Shown: positions 52,035 to 60,227 of the stretch, piece by piece | How positions within the stretch are numbered: the stretch's first letter is position 1 | Layout of the letters: each line of letters begins with the position of its first letter | NCBI RefSeq assembly: GCF_014639875.1 | Contig: NZ_BMGD01000001.1 | Location: forward strand, 124,001-188,000 | DNA length: 64,000 bases | Reading direction: 5' to 3' | From: Blastomonas aquatica | GTDB taxonomy: Bacteria; Pseudomonadota; Alphaproteobacteria; Sphingomonadales; Sphingomonadaceae | Program-made: the position numbers and the translations under genes | Notes under the pieces: model-generated | What the model was told of the DNA's origin: nothing | The model's input: only the letters and a program-made list of their open reading frames with translations | Database searches by the model: none

Positions 52035-54590
52035 CTACGCCTCCTCCTGCTCGAGCCGCGCGACGGTCAGGAACTCGTCGGGAGCGACACGGATCGCAGC
52101 GCCGGTCGGGCAGGCACGCACGCAGCTGGGGCCACCTTCGATCCCGGCGCACATGTCGCACTTGATCGCCTTTTTGGGCTTTTCGACACCGGGGTCGCTG
52201 TTGGCATACGCCCATTTCTTGCTCGGCTCGCCCGGTCCGGGGCCAAAGCCGAAGAACAGCCACGACAGCAGGCTGGGCTTCTTGGGCGGAACCTTGTCCA
52301 TGCGGATCACGCCATAGGGGCAGTTGCGCTGGCAGTTGCCGCAGCCGATGCAGGTGTCATTGATATACACCTCGCCATCGGGACCACGGTTGATCGCGTT
52401 GGGCGGGCAATCGGCCATGCAGTGCGGGTGCTCGCAGTGGCGGCAGCTCGTCGGAACGTGGAGGTGCGCATAGGAGCGCCCCGCCTCGCGATCGAGCCGC
52501 GAGAGGCCATCATGGCTGTCGGCGCAGGCCTTTTCGCAATTGTCACAGCCGACGCACAGGCTTTCGTCGATCAGCAGCACGTCTGTCGCCTCGCCGATAC
52601 CGTTTTCGACAAGAAAGTTGGCAACGCCCGAATACATGTCGACCACGCCCGAAAAGCTGTCCTTCTTGGCCTCGATGAACGCGTTGATGTCCTGCCGGCT
52701 GGCCATGTCGCGCTTGGCACGCTTCAATAGCTCGGGGTTGGCCTCGAGCACCTTCTTGAAGGCATCGCCATCGATCTGGATGACCTCGGACTTGATCGCC
52801 GCCTTCACCGTCGCGGTACGCCGGCCGCCTGCGATCAGCGCCATTTCGCCGACATAGGATCCTGCGGGCAGATAGGACAGGAACACCGGCTTGCCGCCGA
52901 TCTCCTTCTCCACGATCATCGATCCGACGCGGATCACATAGATCTCGTTTCCTTCGTCGCCTTCCTTGAGGATCGCCTCGCCGGGTTTGACCTGACGGAT
53001 CTTGCTGGTCTGGACCACTTCGGCAATGTCGTCGGGCTTGAGGCCCGAGCCGAACATCTGGAGCAGCAGGCGCTCGGTCGATATCCGCTCGATCGCCTTC
53101 TTGGCAGTGGGCACCTGGCTCTGCAGCTTCAATGCGGCGTTGCGCGAGATTTCGACGCAGATCGTATCCTCGGCCGCGACGATAGTGGCGCCGCGCCGCC
53201 GACCCGAAATCAGACCGACCTCGCCGAAGATCGAGCCCTGCCCGATCGGCACGGTCTTGCTTGTATCATTGGGGTCGATCTGCACTGCGACCGAGCCTTG
53301 CGCAATCGCAAACAGCGAGGATCCAGGCGCCGCGCGTTCGAAGATCACATCGCCCTTGCGATAGAATTTCGCGTCGGAATCGAGCATGAATTCGCGCATC
53401 TGCAGCGGGTTCATGCCGTTCAAGATGGTCACATTCTCGCGCAGCAGATCGAGCCACTCGGCAACGGACTTGCGACCCGGCAGATCCTTGAACTTGGCTT
53501 CGAGGATCGGTTCGTCCGCCGGCTTGAGCTCGGTGTTGCCGTTGATGAACTCGATGACGTCATAGCCCTGGTTCATGCAGTGCTTGATCAGCGGATAGCC
53601 CGCCAGCGCGCCGATGACGAAGATTCCCGGCGCTGTCGATTCGAACACCGGCGACAGCTGCGGAAACGCCAGCCGGTCGGCACTGGTAAACGCGATACCG
53701 CATTCCTCAATGAACGCACGCGGCGGGGCGGAGCCGATGCGCGCGATGATCCGGTCGCAGCGCACGCGTTCCTCGCCATCGCGGGTGCTGAAGGTGATCC
53801 AGCCCGGCTCGACGCTGGCGGTATCGGTCTCGAAGCGGATGTTGAGCTTGCCCGCGTTGCGATCGCCCAGCAGCGCCAGCGCATTTGCCTCTTTCGCGGT
53901 CGGAAACGATTCCTTGGGGCTGGTCGCTTCGGGGCCGCGGCTGACCACGGTGACGACATTGCCCTGCGCCGAATCCTCGGCCAGGCCGCGCGCGTTCTCG
54001 ATCCCCGCATCGCCCGCACCGATTACGACGATGTGCTCGTCGACATATTCGGTGGGGTCATCGAGCTGATACTGCACATGCGGCAGGTCGCCGCCCGGGC
54101 AGCGCATGCGGTTGGGATTGCCCTGCGTGCCGATCGCGAACACGACGTTCTCCGCCATGATCTTCTCGCCGTTGGTCAGCTCGATCTCATAGGGCGGGGC
54201 GTAGCGCTGGATTTCCTTCTTGGTGACAGTGCCGTCGCGCGCGCGCATCTCGATGACATGGACGCTGCCCTCGATCGCAGGCCCCGTGCCGCGAATCGCC
54301 TTTGCCTCGGCGTTGAACTTGACGTTGACGCCCAGCTCCTTGGTCCGCGCGTTCCACTTCTCCAGGATCGCCTCGCGCTTGCCCGCCTCGAACTCCTGGT
54401 CGGAACGCAGGACGAGCTGCGATGGCGTCGCCATCACGTGCTTGCCCTTCTGGTATTTATAGATCGTATCGGAAAGATGATCGGTCTTTTCGAGCAGGAT
54501 GTGGCTCATCCCCAGGCTCGCTGCACGCCCGGCGGCGCTTTTGCCCGCCGGGCCAGAGCCGATGATCGCAACGCGGAATATCTCGCTCAC
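52035..54590 (-). CDS. Fusion of FAD/NAD(P) reductase, two cNMP-binding domains and 4x[4Fe-4S] module
   Basis: This 851-residue protein joins three modules. Residues 1-350 are a two-dinucleotide-fold flavoprotein of thioredoxin-reductase type (GSGPAGKSAAG at 11-21, GAGDAGIENARG at 191-202) without a redox CxxC. Residues 395-500 and 515-620 are two cyclic-nucleotide-binding domains whose phosphate cassettes keep Glu and Arg (FGEVGLISGRRRGAT; GEMALIAGGRRTAT). Residues 670-830 are a DmsB/NrfC-like ferredoxin with 16 cluster cysteines (679/682/685/689, 716/719/724/728, 747/750/753/757, 811/814/823/827). The start is GTG 54590 (MSEIFRVAII). It is the first gene of the operon and is probably cytoplasmic at the membrane. 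Confidence 0.92.
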   Translation of the reverse strand: MSEIFRVAIIGSGPAGKSAAGRAASLGMSHILLEKTDHLSDTIYKYQKGKHVMATPSQLVLRSDQEFEAGKREAILEKWNARTKELGVNVKFNAEAKAIRGTGPAIEGSVHVIEMRARDGTVTKKEIQRYAPPYEIELTNGEKIMAENVVFAIGTQGNPNRMRCPGGDLPHVQYQLDDPTEYVDEHIVVIGAGDAGIENARGLAEDSAQGNVVTVVSRGPEATSPKESFPTAKEANALALLGDRNAGKLNIRFETDTASVEPGWITFSTRDGEERVRCDRIIARIGSAPPRAFIEECGIAFTSADRLAFPQLSPVFESTAPGIFVIGALAGYPLIKHCMNQGYDVIEFINGNTELKPADEPILEAKFKDLPGRKSVAEWLDLLRENVTILNGMNPLQMREFMLDSDAKFYRKGDVIFERAAPGSSLFAIAQGSVAVQIDPNDTSKTVPIGQGSIFGEVGLISGRRRGATIVAAEDTICVEISRNAALKLQSQVPTAKKAIERISTERLLLQMFGSGLKPDDIAEVVQTSKIRQVKPGEAILKEGDEGNEIYVIRVGSMIVEKEIGGKPVFLSYLPAGSYVGEMALIAGGRRTATVKAAIKSEVIQIDGDAFKKVLEANPELLKRAKRDMASRQDINAFIEAKKDSFSGVVDMYSGVANFLVENGIGEATDVLLIDESLCVGCDNCEKACADSHDGLSRLDREAGRSYAHLHVPTSCRHCEHPHCMADCPPNAINRGPDGEVYINDTCIGCGNCQRNCPYGVIRMDKVPPKKPSLLSWLFFGFGPGPGEPSKKWAYANSDPGVEKPKKAIKCDMCAGIEGGPSCVRACPTGAAIRVAPDEFLTVARLEQEEA

Positions 54591-54773
54591 AGGTTCGCGC
54601 CCCCTTTTGCAGACGCATAAACGCCTGCGCTTGCATCGCCGTGGTGGATCAGCCTGGTTATGCGTAGCCCGATATCTCCCTGATCGGTACCACCGTCGCC
54701 AGATTGCCCCGCAGCCGCAAGAACTTGCCCAAAATTCGGTTGCGAACCCTATGCCGATATTTCTAGCAAAGAA

Positions 54774-54789
54774 TGTGATCTTTACCACT
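54774..54789. promoter_or_regulatory. Possible CRP-like site between redox operon and ccmI-like gene
   Basis: TGTGATCTTTACCACT has a perfect left CRP half-site (TGTGA) and a 3-of-5 match on the right, with the usual 6-bp spacer. It lies in the 267-bp divergent region that must hold promoters of both transcripts. The match is weak by itself. Confidence 0.25.
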
Positions 54790-54857
54790 TAGAAATTGGA
54801 AAACTTGGCCGATCGGCTAGCATCGATGCGAGCCCCCGCCGACAAAGAGACAAGCAG

Positions 54858-55874
54858 ATGACCGAGACCACCCCCGACAACCTTGCACCGCAGCCTGTGG
54901 TGGCTGCCCCGGCAGAGACGCCGCAGGGCGGGTTCGGCGCCGCGCGGATCGCGTTGTTGGCGGCAGCGCTGATTGCGGCGAGCGCGGTGGGGTACAAGAT
55001 CTACACCGATCAGGCACCAGCCACGGCAGCGCCCGCCGCACCGGTCAATGCCGATGGCGAACCCGCATCGGTCGATCAGGTCATTGCCGCGCTCGAGGCC
55101 CGGCTGCAGGACGATCCCGATGACGCCGAAGGCTGGCGGATGCTGGGCTGGTCGTATTTCGAGACCGGACGCTTTGCCGAATCCGCCACGGCGCTGCGCC
55201 GCGCAATCCAGATTGCACCCGGAAACTCGGAATATCATTCGATGCTGGGCGAGGCTCTGGTGATGGCCAGCAACGACGCGGCGATCAGCGCGGATGCCCG
55301 CGCCGCATTCGAGCGCGCCACCGAACTTGACTCCAAGGATGCGCGCGCACGCTATTTCCTGGCTGCGGCCAAAGATATCGACGGCCAGCATGCCGCAGCG
55401 ATCGAGGACTGGTTCGGGCTGTTGGCCGAAACACCCGCCGACGCGCCTTATGCCAAGGACATCCGCGATGTGATCCGCAACGTCGGAAAGGAGCGCGGGA
55501 TCGAGGTCGAGAAACGGCTGGCCTCGGCCAAGTTCGCGCCTGCCACCGGTGGCTTCAAGACCGATGGCGCGGCAGCAGCGACCGCAGGCATACCCGGCCC
55601 CAGCCCTGATCAAATGGCGGCCGCTGCGGCGCTGCCCGAGGGCCAGCAGGACATGATGATAGCGCAGATGGTCGATGGCCTCGCCGATCGGCTCAAGCGC
55701 GAGCCCGGCGATACCGATGGCTGGATCATGCTGCTGCGCAGCCGGATGCAGCTGGGCGAGACCGGCAAGGCACAGGCTGCGTTGCGCGATGCGACCGCAG
55801 CGCTCAAGAACAAGGCTGCCGATCAGCGCCGCGTTCGCGAGGCGGCATCGGCGCTGGGCGTGCCCGGGGCCTGA
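54858..55874 (+). CDS. CcmI/CycH-like TPR protein for cytochrome c maturation
   Basis: The 338-residue protein has an N-terminal membrane helix (AARIALLAAALIAASAVGYKI, about residues 30-50) and a periplasmic TPR region (ALEARLQDDPDDAEGWRMLGW, about 75-95, and further repeats to 190). A second TPR block follows an Ala/Gly/Pro-rich linker (GLADRLKREPGDTDGWIMLL, about 275-294). This two-block layout is typical of CcmI/CycH, which presents apocytochrome c for heme ligation. Its position divergent from a decaheme operon suggests a dedicated or shared role in maturing that cytochrome (inference). No other ccm genes are in the window. Confidence 0.8.
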   Translation: MTETTPDNLAPQPVVAAPAETPQGGFGAARIALLAAALIAASAVGYKIYTDQAPATAAPAAPVNADGEPASVDQVIAALEARLQDDPDDAEGWRMLGWSYFETGRFAESATALRRAIQIAPGNSEYHSMLGEALVMASNDAAISADARAAFERATELDSKDARARYFLAAAKDIDGQHAAAIEDWFGLLAETPADAPYAKDIRDVIRNVGKERGIEVEKRLASAKFAPATGGFKTDGAAAATAGIPGPSPDQMAAAAALPEGQQDMMIAQMVDGLADRLKREPGDTDGWIMLLRSRMQLGETGKAQAALRDATAALKNKAADQRRVREAASALGVPGA

Positions 55875-55929
55875 GGCTCAAAACGCGCCTGCAGCCGACA
55901 GATGGCTCCGTTCCGGACCAATGTAACCG

Positions 55930-55990
55930 TATAATGATTGCCTGATCGGCGGGTAGCAAATAGTTTCCTCTCAATGGCTTGCGTGCCATT
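55930..55990 (+). promoter_or_regulatory. Promoter and dyad upstream of the LuxR-type gene
   Basis: A perfect -10 hexamer TATAAT lies at 55930-55935, without a good -35. Downstream of it the dyad AATGGC-TTGCGT-GCCATT (55973-55990) could bind a dimeric regulator, possibly the LuxR-type protein itself. It does not match the classical lux box. Confidence 0.4.
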
Positions 55991-56061
55991 AAGCATTCAC
56001 TGGCAGGGCCCTCTTGCCTTTGTCGCATCCCCTCTGTCAGCAAGGTGAGCCGGGACATATT

Positions 56062-56814
56062 ATGCCGGATATGGATCATATCGAGCGCGCCTGGAAAGCG
56101 ATCGAAGCTGCAGCGACACTGCCCGACCTGTTGACCGTGACAATCGACGCTGCGCATGAGTGTGGTTTCGCTTACGCTGCTATCGCGCGTCATGTGCATG
56201 TGCAATCTGGCCTGATGCGCCCCGAAGTTGCGAGCAACTATCCGCAAGCCTGGCAGGATCTGTTCAACCGGCGCGACTACGGCCTGCAAAGCCCGATCCT
56301 GGCAGCATGCCAGCGCAGGGGTGGAGCGATCCGCTGGACCGAACTCGAATCGATCATCCCGCTCACCCGCATCCAGCGCGAGTATCTCGACGAATCGCGC
56401 AGGCTGGGACTGGCCTCCGGTTGCACGGTGGCCAGCCATATGCCCGACATGCCGACGGTGTCTGCCCATTTCGTTGTCCGCGACAATGGTCCGCTGGCCT
56501 CGCAGACGTTCATGCTGGCGATCCTGTTGGGCACCGCAGCAGGGCAGCAGGCCCGCACGATATGGCAATCGCGCCACCCGGATGCGGCCGCCGACCTTGC
56601 CGAGCGACTGTCACCGCGCCAGGTCGACTGCATCAAGCTGGTAGCGCGCGGCATGACCAGTTGGGAAATCGCCAGCGTGCTGGGCATCTCCGACCAGACC
56701 GTCAGCGAATACCTCACCGATGCAAGGCGAAGGCTGGCCGTGTCGAACCGGGCCCAGTTGGTGCTCAGGGCGCTCAAGCAGGGCTATTTCACGCTGGATG
56801 ACGTGACCGAATAG
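56062..56814 (+). CDS. LuxR-family solo regulator with autoinducer-binding domain
   Basis: The 250-residue protein has an autoinducer-binding-type domain (about residues 5-165) and a C-terminal LuxR HTH (about 188-250: LSPRQVDCIKLVARGMTSWE and SDQTVSEYLTDARRRL). Aligned to TraR spacing, W64, F68, P78 and W92 correspond to W57, Y61, P71 and W85. S77 stands where the invariant Asp70 contacts the acyl-homoserine lactone amide. No luxI-type synthase is in the window. It may sense a non-AHL ligand. I chose ATG 56062, with GGGAC upstream. Confidence 0.88.
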   Translation: MPDMDHIERAWKAIEAAATLPDLLTVTIDAAHECGFAYAAIARHVHVQSGLMRPEVASNYPQAWQDLFNRRDYGLQSPILAACQRRGGAIRWTELESIIPLTRIQREYLDESRRLGLASGCTVASHMPDMPTVSAHFVVRDNGPLASQTFMLAILLGTAAGQQARTIWQSRHPDAAADLAERLSPRQVDCIKLVARGMTSWEIASVLGISDQTVSEYLTDARRRLAVSNRAQLVLRALKQGYFTLDDVTE

Positions 56815-56961
56815 GGCGGGATCGGGCTATCGGAAGTGGACGCGGCACCGGGCTTCTGGACGGATTGGATAATGCGCCGCAGCGGGGACCGAGGCCGATG
56901 CTGAAGCCTCGATCTTTCTAGCACGTCGAGATAGTGAAACCCCCTAAGGGGGTGCGAGCCA

Positions 56962-57150
56962 CTAACGGGCTTGCAACGCGTCTGGCCGGTGTGGCGCAGC
57001 GACGTGATCGACCATGATTATCGCAGACCTGACAACGACCGTCGCAAACCGGTCCTTCTGATAGCCTTCCATACTGAACCAGAAGCCGCCGATTGCAGCC
57101 AACGATATCGCAAGAGCAAACCGAAAGTTCTTGGTGATTGCGGCAGTCAT
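56962..57150 (-). CDS. Small single-pass membrane protein
   Basis: This 62-codon gene starts at ATG 57150, behind an excellent ribosome-binding site (GGAGG, four bases spacing). The protein has one hydrophobic segment (FALAISLAAIGGFWFSM, about residues 10-26) followed by a mixed C-terminal half with a second, weaker hydrophobic stretch (FATVVVRSAIIMVDHV). I find no family. The strong ribosome-binding site and membrane segment make it a likely real gene. Confidence 0.6.
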   Translation of the reverse strand: MTAAITKNFRFALAISLAAIGGFWFSMEGYQKDRFATVVVRSAIIMVDHVAAPHRPDALQAR

Positions 57151-57266
57151 ATATCCTCCGGTGAGATGAAGGTTTTGCTGGAAACCTCGCCAAACAAGCC
57201 ATCGCACACGCTCATGGTGTCAGCAATCAGCGTTCGGCGACCGAATACGCGCTTTGCCTCGGGCTA

Positions 57267-57536
57267 TCAGTCGCGGATCGGTGTGCGTGCGGCAACCAGC
57301 CACGCCAGCACGGTGATCGCGCCGCACCAGACCAGGAACGCGCTCAGCTCACCCAGCGCCAGCAATGCCACCCCCGGAGCGAAGGTGAGCGCCCATCCTG
57401 CCCGCGCCGAACGGGGCAGTGCCATGCGGCGGTCGAGACGGAACACGCGGGCGCGCTTGGCATCGGTGTAAAGCAAATAGACCACCGCGAGCAGGCTGGC
57501 GGCAGTAGCGGCCAGAAACAGGAAAACCGGGCTCAT
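57267..57536 (-). CDS. Small membrane protein, DUF3325-like, of the PepSY operon
   Basis: The 89-residue protein has three hydrophobic segments (VFLFLAATAASLLAVVYLLY, about 4-23; WALTFAPGVALLALGEL, about 48-64; FLVWCGAITVLAWLVAA, about 67-83). Small proteins of this size often accompany PepSY membrane proteins in iron-acquisition clusters; the DUF3325 assignment is by size and context only. Its ATG overlaps the PepSY gene stop by four bases. Confidence 0.65.
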   Translation of the reverse strand: MSPVFLFLAATAASLLAVVYLLYTDAKRARVFRLDRRMALPRSARAGWALTFAPGVALLALGELSAFLVWCGAITVLAWLVAARTPIRD

Positions 57537-59128
57537 TCGGCAGGTACCGTAGTTCCAGCGGGCTGGTCGGCGCGCAGCTGGCGTCCTATGCTATCCCCGC
57601 GCCGCGACTGGTGCAGCGCAAATGCGCCTCCGGCAAGCAGCATCAGGTCGATCATCACCACCACTGCTTGACCCGCGTCGATCAATGACGGCCAGCCTGG
57701 CCCGCCCGTCGCCAGCCGCACCATGGGCAGCACTGCCATCGCAACGCCCAGAATCGCGAGAAAAATCGCGCTCGCATCGCCTCGCCGGACCAGCGCGCCG
57801 GCCAGCAGCACGGCAAATGCACAGCTGGCAACGAACCCGAACGCTGTCCCGTACACGGAGCCACCGGTGCGATAGGTCAAAAGGAAACCCAGCGCCGAAC
57901 CTGCAAGACCGATCGGCACACCATAGCCGACCATCGGGATCGCGATGCCCAGCAACTTGCCAGAAACCATATCAGGCCGACGCTCCACCCACAGGCGAAG
58001 CCCGGTGAGCGTGACATAGCTGGCCGCGAGCCCCAGCGAGACCCAGATCAGCTTGGACAGTAATCCGGCAAAATGGCCGAAATGCAGCGGGCCCATCCAG
58101 GCATAGATCGAGCTTCCCAACGAAGGCCGGGTGCCCAGATCGGGCTTCACGCCCTGATACCGGCCCGAGACCATGTCATAGACATGCGTGCTCGCCTCGA
58201 CCGCCTTGCCTGTTGGAAGGTGGTAGAGATACGCCTTGGCATCGGCGGTTCCCCAATGCGCGATCGAGATGAAGGTCGGTTGCGTCCCGGTGCGCGCGAC
58301 CGACCGGGCGACCATGCTGTCGAGATTGGCCATGTCCGCGGGCCGCTCGCTCACCTTTTCGGGCGCGCCGATCAGGGTTTCAGTCATCTTCATCTGGTCG
58401 CCGCCAAACGCCACCATCGCGACGATCGGCAGGCCGATCGCGCCGGCAAAGCTGAAGAATGTTCCGGTGAACGCAAGCAGAAAGCCGAACGGCAGGCTCC
58501 AGCTTCCCGCGAGAATATGCCGGTCACGTTTGTTGAGCAGCCGACTCGACAGCCGCGGCGCGACAAACAGGTCCTTGATCAGGTGCCGGTGCAGAATGAT
58601 TCCCGAGAGCACCGCAAACAGCATCACGAAACCGGCGAGGCCGGTGAGATACAAGCCCACGGGGTTGGGTGCATGCAAGCTGATGTGCAGGATGGAGATG
58701 AAGTAATCGAGTGCGCTGTCGCGGTCATCGGGGAGTTCCGCGCCAAAGCCTTCATCGCGCGCGACAACATCGAGCGTTCCGGGTTCGAGCAGAAAGCGTA
58801 CCCCCACGTCATCGGGATCGCCCGCCGCGTTGACGCCATGGGTGTGGAAAAACACCAGCATCGTCCCCGAGGCGTTGGGGTAAATCGTCACGTCTTCACG
58901 GTATTTGGGATCAACGGTGGGCGCGAGCTGCTTGATCTTTGCGTCGAGTGGCTGGCTGAACGGCGCCTGCGTCCGCGCGCCGCCGATCGACCATGCGCCG
59001 ATCTCCTGTGAGAGCACCGCCACGGTGCCGGTGATGATCACGACATAGAGAAACAGCCCGAGCAGCACGCCCGACCAGCCATGCACCGCGAGCAGCCGCT
59101 TCGAGGTCGCCTGGTTGACCATACTCAT
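57533..59128 (-). CDS. PepSY-associated membrane protein (possible iron/siderophore reductase)
   Basis: The 531-residue protein has the PepSY_TM layout: an N-terminal helix (LAVHGWSGVLLGLFLYVVI), a periplasmic PepSY region, LHISLHAPNPVGLYLTGLAG, the conserved SGIILHRHLIKDLF and HILAGSWSLPFGFLLAFTGTFFSF, then several C-terminal helices. Conserved histidines in the helices (HGW, HISLH, HRH, HFGHF) could bind heme; members such as FsrB-like proteins reduce ferric siderophores. It is the middle gene of a three-gene operon behind a candidate Fur box, which supports a role in iron uptake. Confidence 0.88.
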   Translation of the reverse strand: MSMVNQATSKRLLAVHGWSGVLLGLFLYVVIITGTVAVLSQEIGAWSIGGARTQAPFSQPLDAKIKQLAPTVDPKYREDVTIYPNASGTMLVFFHTHGVNAAGDPDDVGVRFLLEPGTLDVVARDEGFGAELPDDRDSALDYFISILHISLHAPNPVGLYLTGLAGFVMLFAVLSGIILHRHLIKDLFVAPRLSSRLLNKRDRHILAGSWSLPFGFLLAFTGTFFSFAGAIGLPIVAMVAFGGDQMKMTETLIGAPEKVSERPADMANLDSMVARSVARTGTQPTFISIAHWGTADAKAYLYHLPTGKAVEASTHVYDMVSGRYQGVKPDLGTRPSLGSSIYAWMGPLHFGHFAGLLSKLIWVSLGLAASYVTLTGLRLWVERRPDMVSGKLLGIAIPMVGYGVPIGLAGSALGFLLTYRTGGSVYGTAFGFVASCAFAVLLAGALVRRGDASAIFLAILGVAMAVLPMVRLATGGPGWPSLIDAGQAVVVMIDLMLLAGGAFALHQSRRGDSIGRQLRADQPAGTTVPAE

Positions 59129-59171
59129 CGTGCCGGGCTCATCATGCAGTATCCTTGTCGGTCCATGTCTG

Positions 59172-59522
59172 TCAGAAACGGCTGTAGATCAGCGCGGAGT
59201 TGGTCAGGATGATCGCGGTGATGATCGCGGTTCCGCGCACCGGCCGCGCCTCGATCAGCGCGTAGAGAAAGAACACGGCCCAAAGCGCCGGAAACAGCAG
59301 GATCGGGAAGATCAGATTGTCGATTCCCGCAGCGCCCACGGGCAGCCACAGCGGCATCGATGCCATGGTGACGACAGCTGCGACCAGCGCCAGCGGCCCG
59401 GCCATGATCCAGCGCAGCATGGTGTCGCGCGCGGGCATTCCGCTTCGGACGCCCGAACTTCGTGTCTGTGTCGCAGGCTCCACCAGCGCTCGCTCCCTCG
59501 GTCGGTTCCGCTGCAAACCCAT
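59172..59522 (-). CDS. Small membrane protein heading the PepSY operon
   Basis: The 116-residue protein has a polar N-terminus of about 35 residues, then three hydrophobic segments (IMAGPLALVAAVVTMASM; LIFPILLFPALWAVFFLYAL; GTAIITAIILTNSALIY). A later start at Met29 or Met35 is possible and would remove the polar part. It may correspond to the DUF3649-type partners seen with PepSY proteins, but I cannot confirm that. It lies 43 bp upstream of the PepSY gene and directly follows the Fur-like box. Confidence 0.65.
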   Translation of the reverse strand: MGLQRNRPRERALVEPATQTRSSGVRSGMPARDTMLRWIMAGPLALVAAVVTMASMPLWLPVGAAGIDNLIFPILLFPALWAVFFLYALIEARPVRGTAIITAIILTNSALIYSRF

Positions 59523-59564
59523 GCGCCGGAAACAGGATCAAGGTCTAAGGCCAACCAATCTCTA

Positions 59565-59593
59565 TTGCAAGTGATTCTCATAATGATAAGCAA
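59565..59593 (-). promoter_or_regulatory. Candidate Fur box of the PepSY operon
   Basis: The core TGATTCTCATAATGA (59572-59586) matches the 7-1-7 Fur pattern TGATAATnATTATCA at 11 of 14 positions. It lies within an outer TTGC...GCAA pair (59565-59593). It is about 45 bp upstream of the first gene of the leftward operon, a suitable position for iron repression. Confidence 0.6.
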
Positions 59594-59624
59594 CAGGGCG
59601 CATGGCGCTTTTGCTGTCGGCAAT

Positions 59625-60227
59625 TCAGGGCAGCGTGGCACTATCGGCGAGTTTGCGGAATTGCGCGATAACGGCTTCAAAATAATGCAAGCGCGGTGCC
59701 TCGAAACTGATCATGTACAGCCTGCCCGCGATGATTGCCGCGCGCGCTTCGCCCTGGCGTGTCAACTCGTCCTGATCGACGAATTCATAGGTAAAATGCA
59801 CCGCCTCGCGCCCTAGAAACTGCCCCGGTTCGATGGTCGTCACCTTGAACGATCCGCTGTTCTTGTAGGTGCGATAGGTGGTCTCGAGCAGTTCGGGTAC
59901 CTCGACCAGCAGCGTGGCGGTAGAGAATTTGGGCAGTGGCTCGCGTTTCTTGCTGCGTTCACGTACCAGCGGCTTGCCCGGCTCGATACCGGCGTAGAAG
60001 GTGACATCATTCAGCTGTGCACCATCGATCGTCCACCTTTCGGTATGCTTGCCAATGTTGCCGTCGAGCCGGTTCCAGTCTCGCGAAGGCGTTACCGTGA
60101 GCGGCGAATCGTCGACCGCAACGCTCACACCACTTTCGCGCAGCTTGTGCGCCTGCGCGGTGAGCGGGAGGCAGGCCAGCGCCAGCAGCCACAGGGCGAC
60201 GAGCGCACGCAACGATGGAAGCGTCAT
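59625..60227 (-). CDS. Exported protein of unknown function
   Basis: The 200-residue protein has a signal peptide (LRALVALWLLALACLPLTAQA) and a soluble mature part with alternating polar and hydrophobic residues suggesting beta structure (VSVAVDDSPLTVTPSRDWNR, FKVTTIEPGQFLGREAVHFT). I recognise no motif. Its ATG overlaps the stop of the M48 protease gene by four bases, so the two are co-translated. Confidence 0.75.
   Translation of the reverse strand: MTLPSLRALVALWLLALACLPLTAQAHKLRESGVSVAVDDSPLTVTPSRDWNRLDGNIGKHTERWTIDGAQLNDVTFYAGIEPGKPLVRERSKKREPLPKFSTATLLVEVPELLETTYRTYKNSGSFKVTTIEPGQFLGREAVHFTYEFVDQDELTRQGEARAAIIAGRLYMISFEAPRLHYFEAVIAQFRKLADSATLP

Noticed and set aside
56939-56953. ACCCCC-TAA-GGGGGT hairpin as a terminator
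   Set aside because: The loop is too short for a stable full stem and there is no T-run on either strand.
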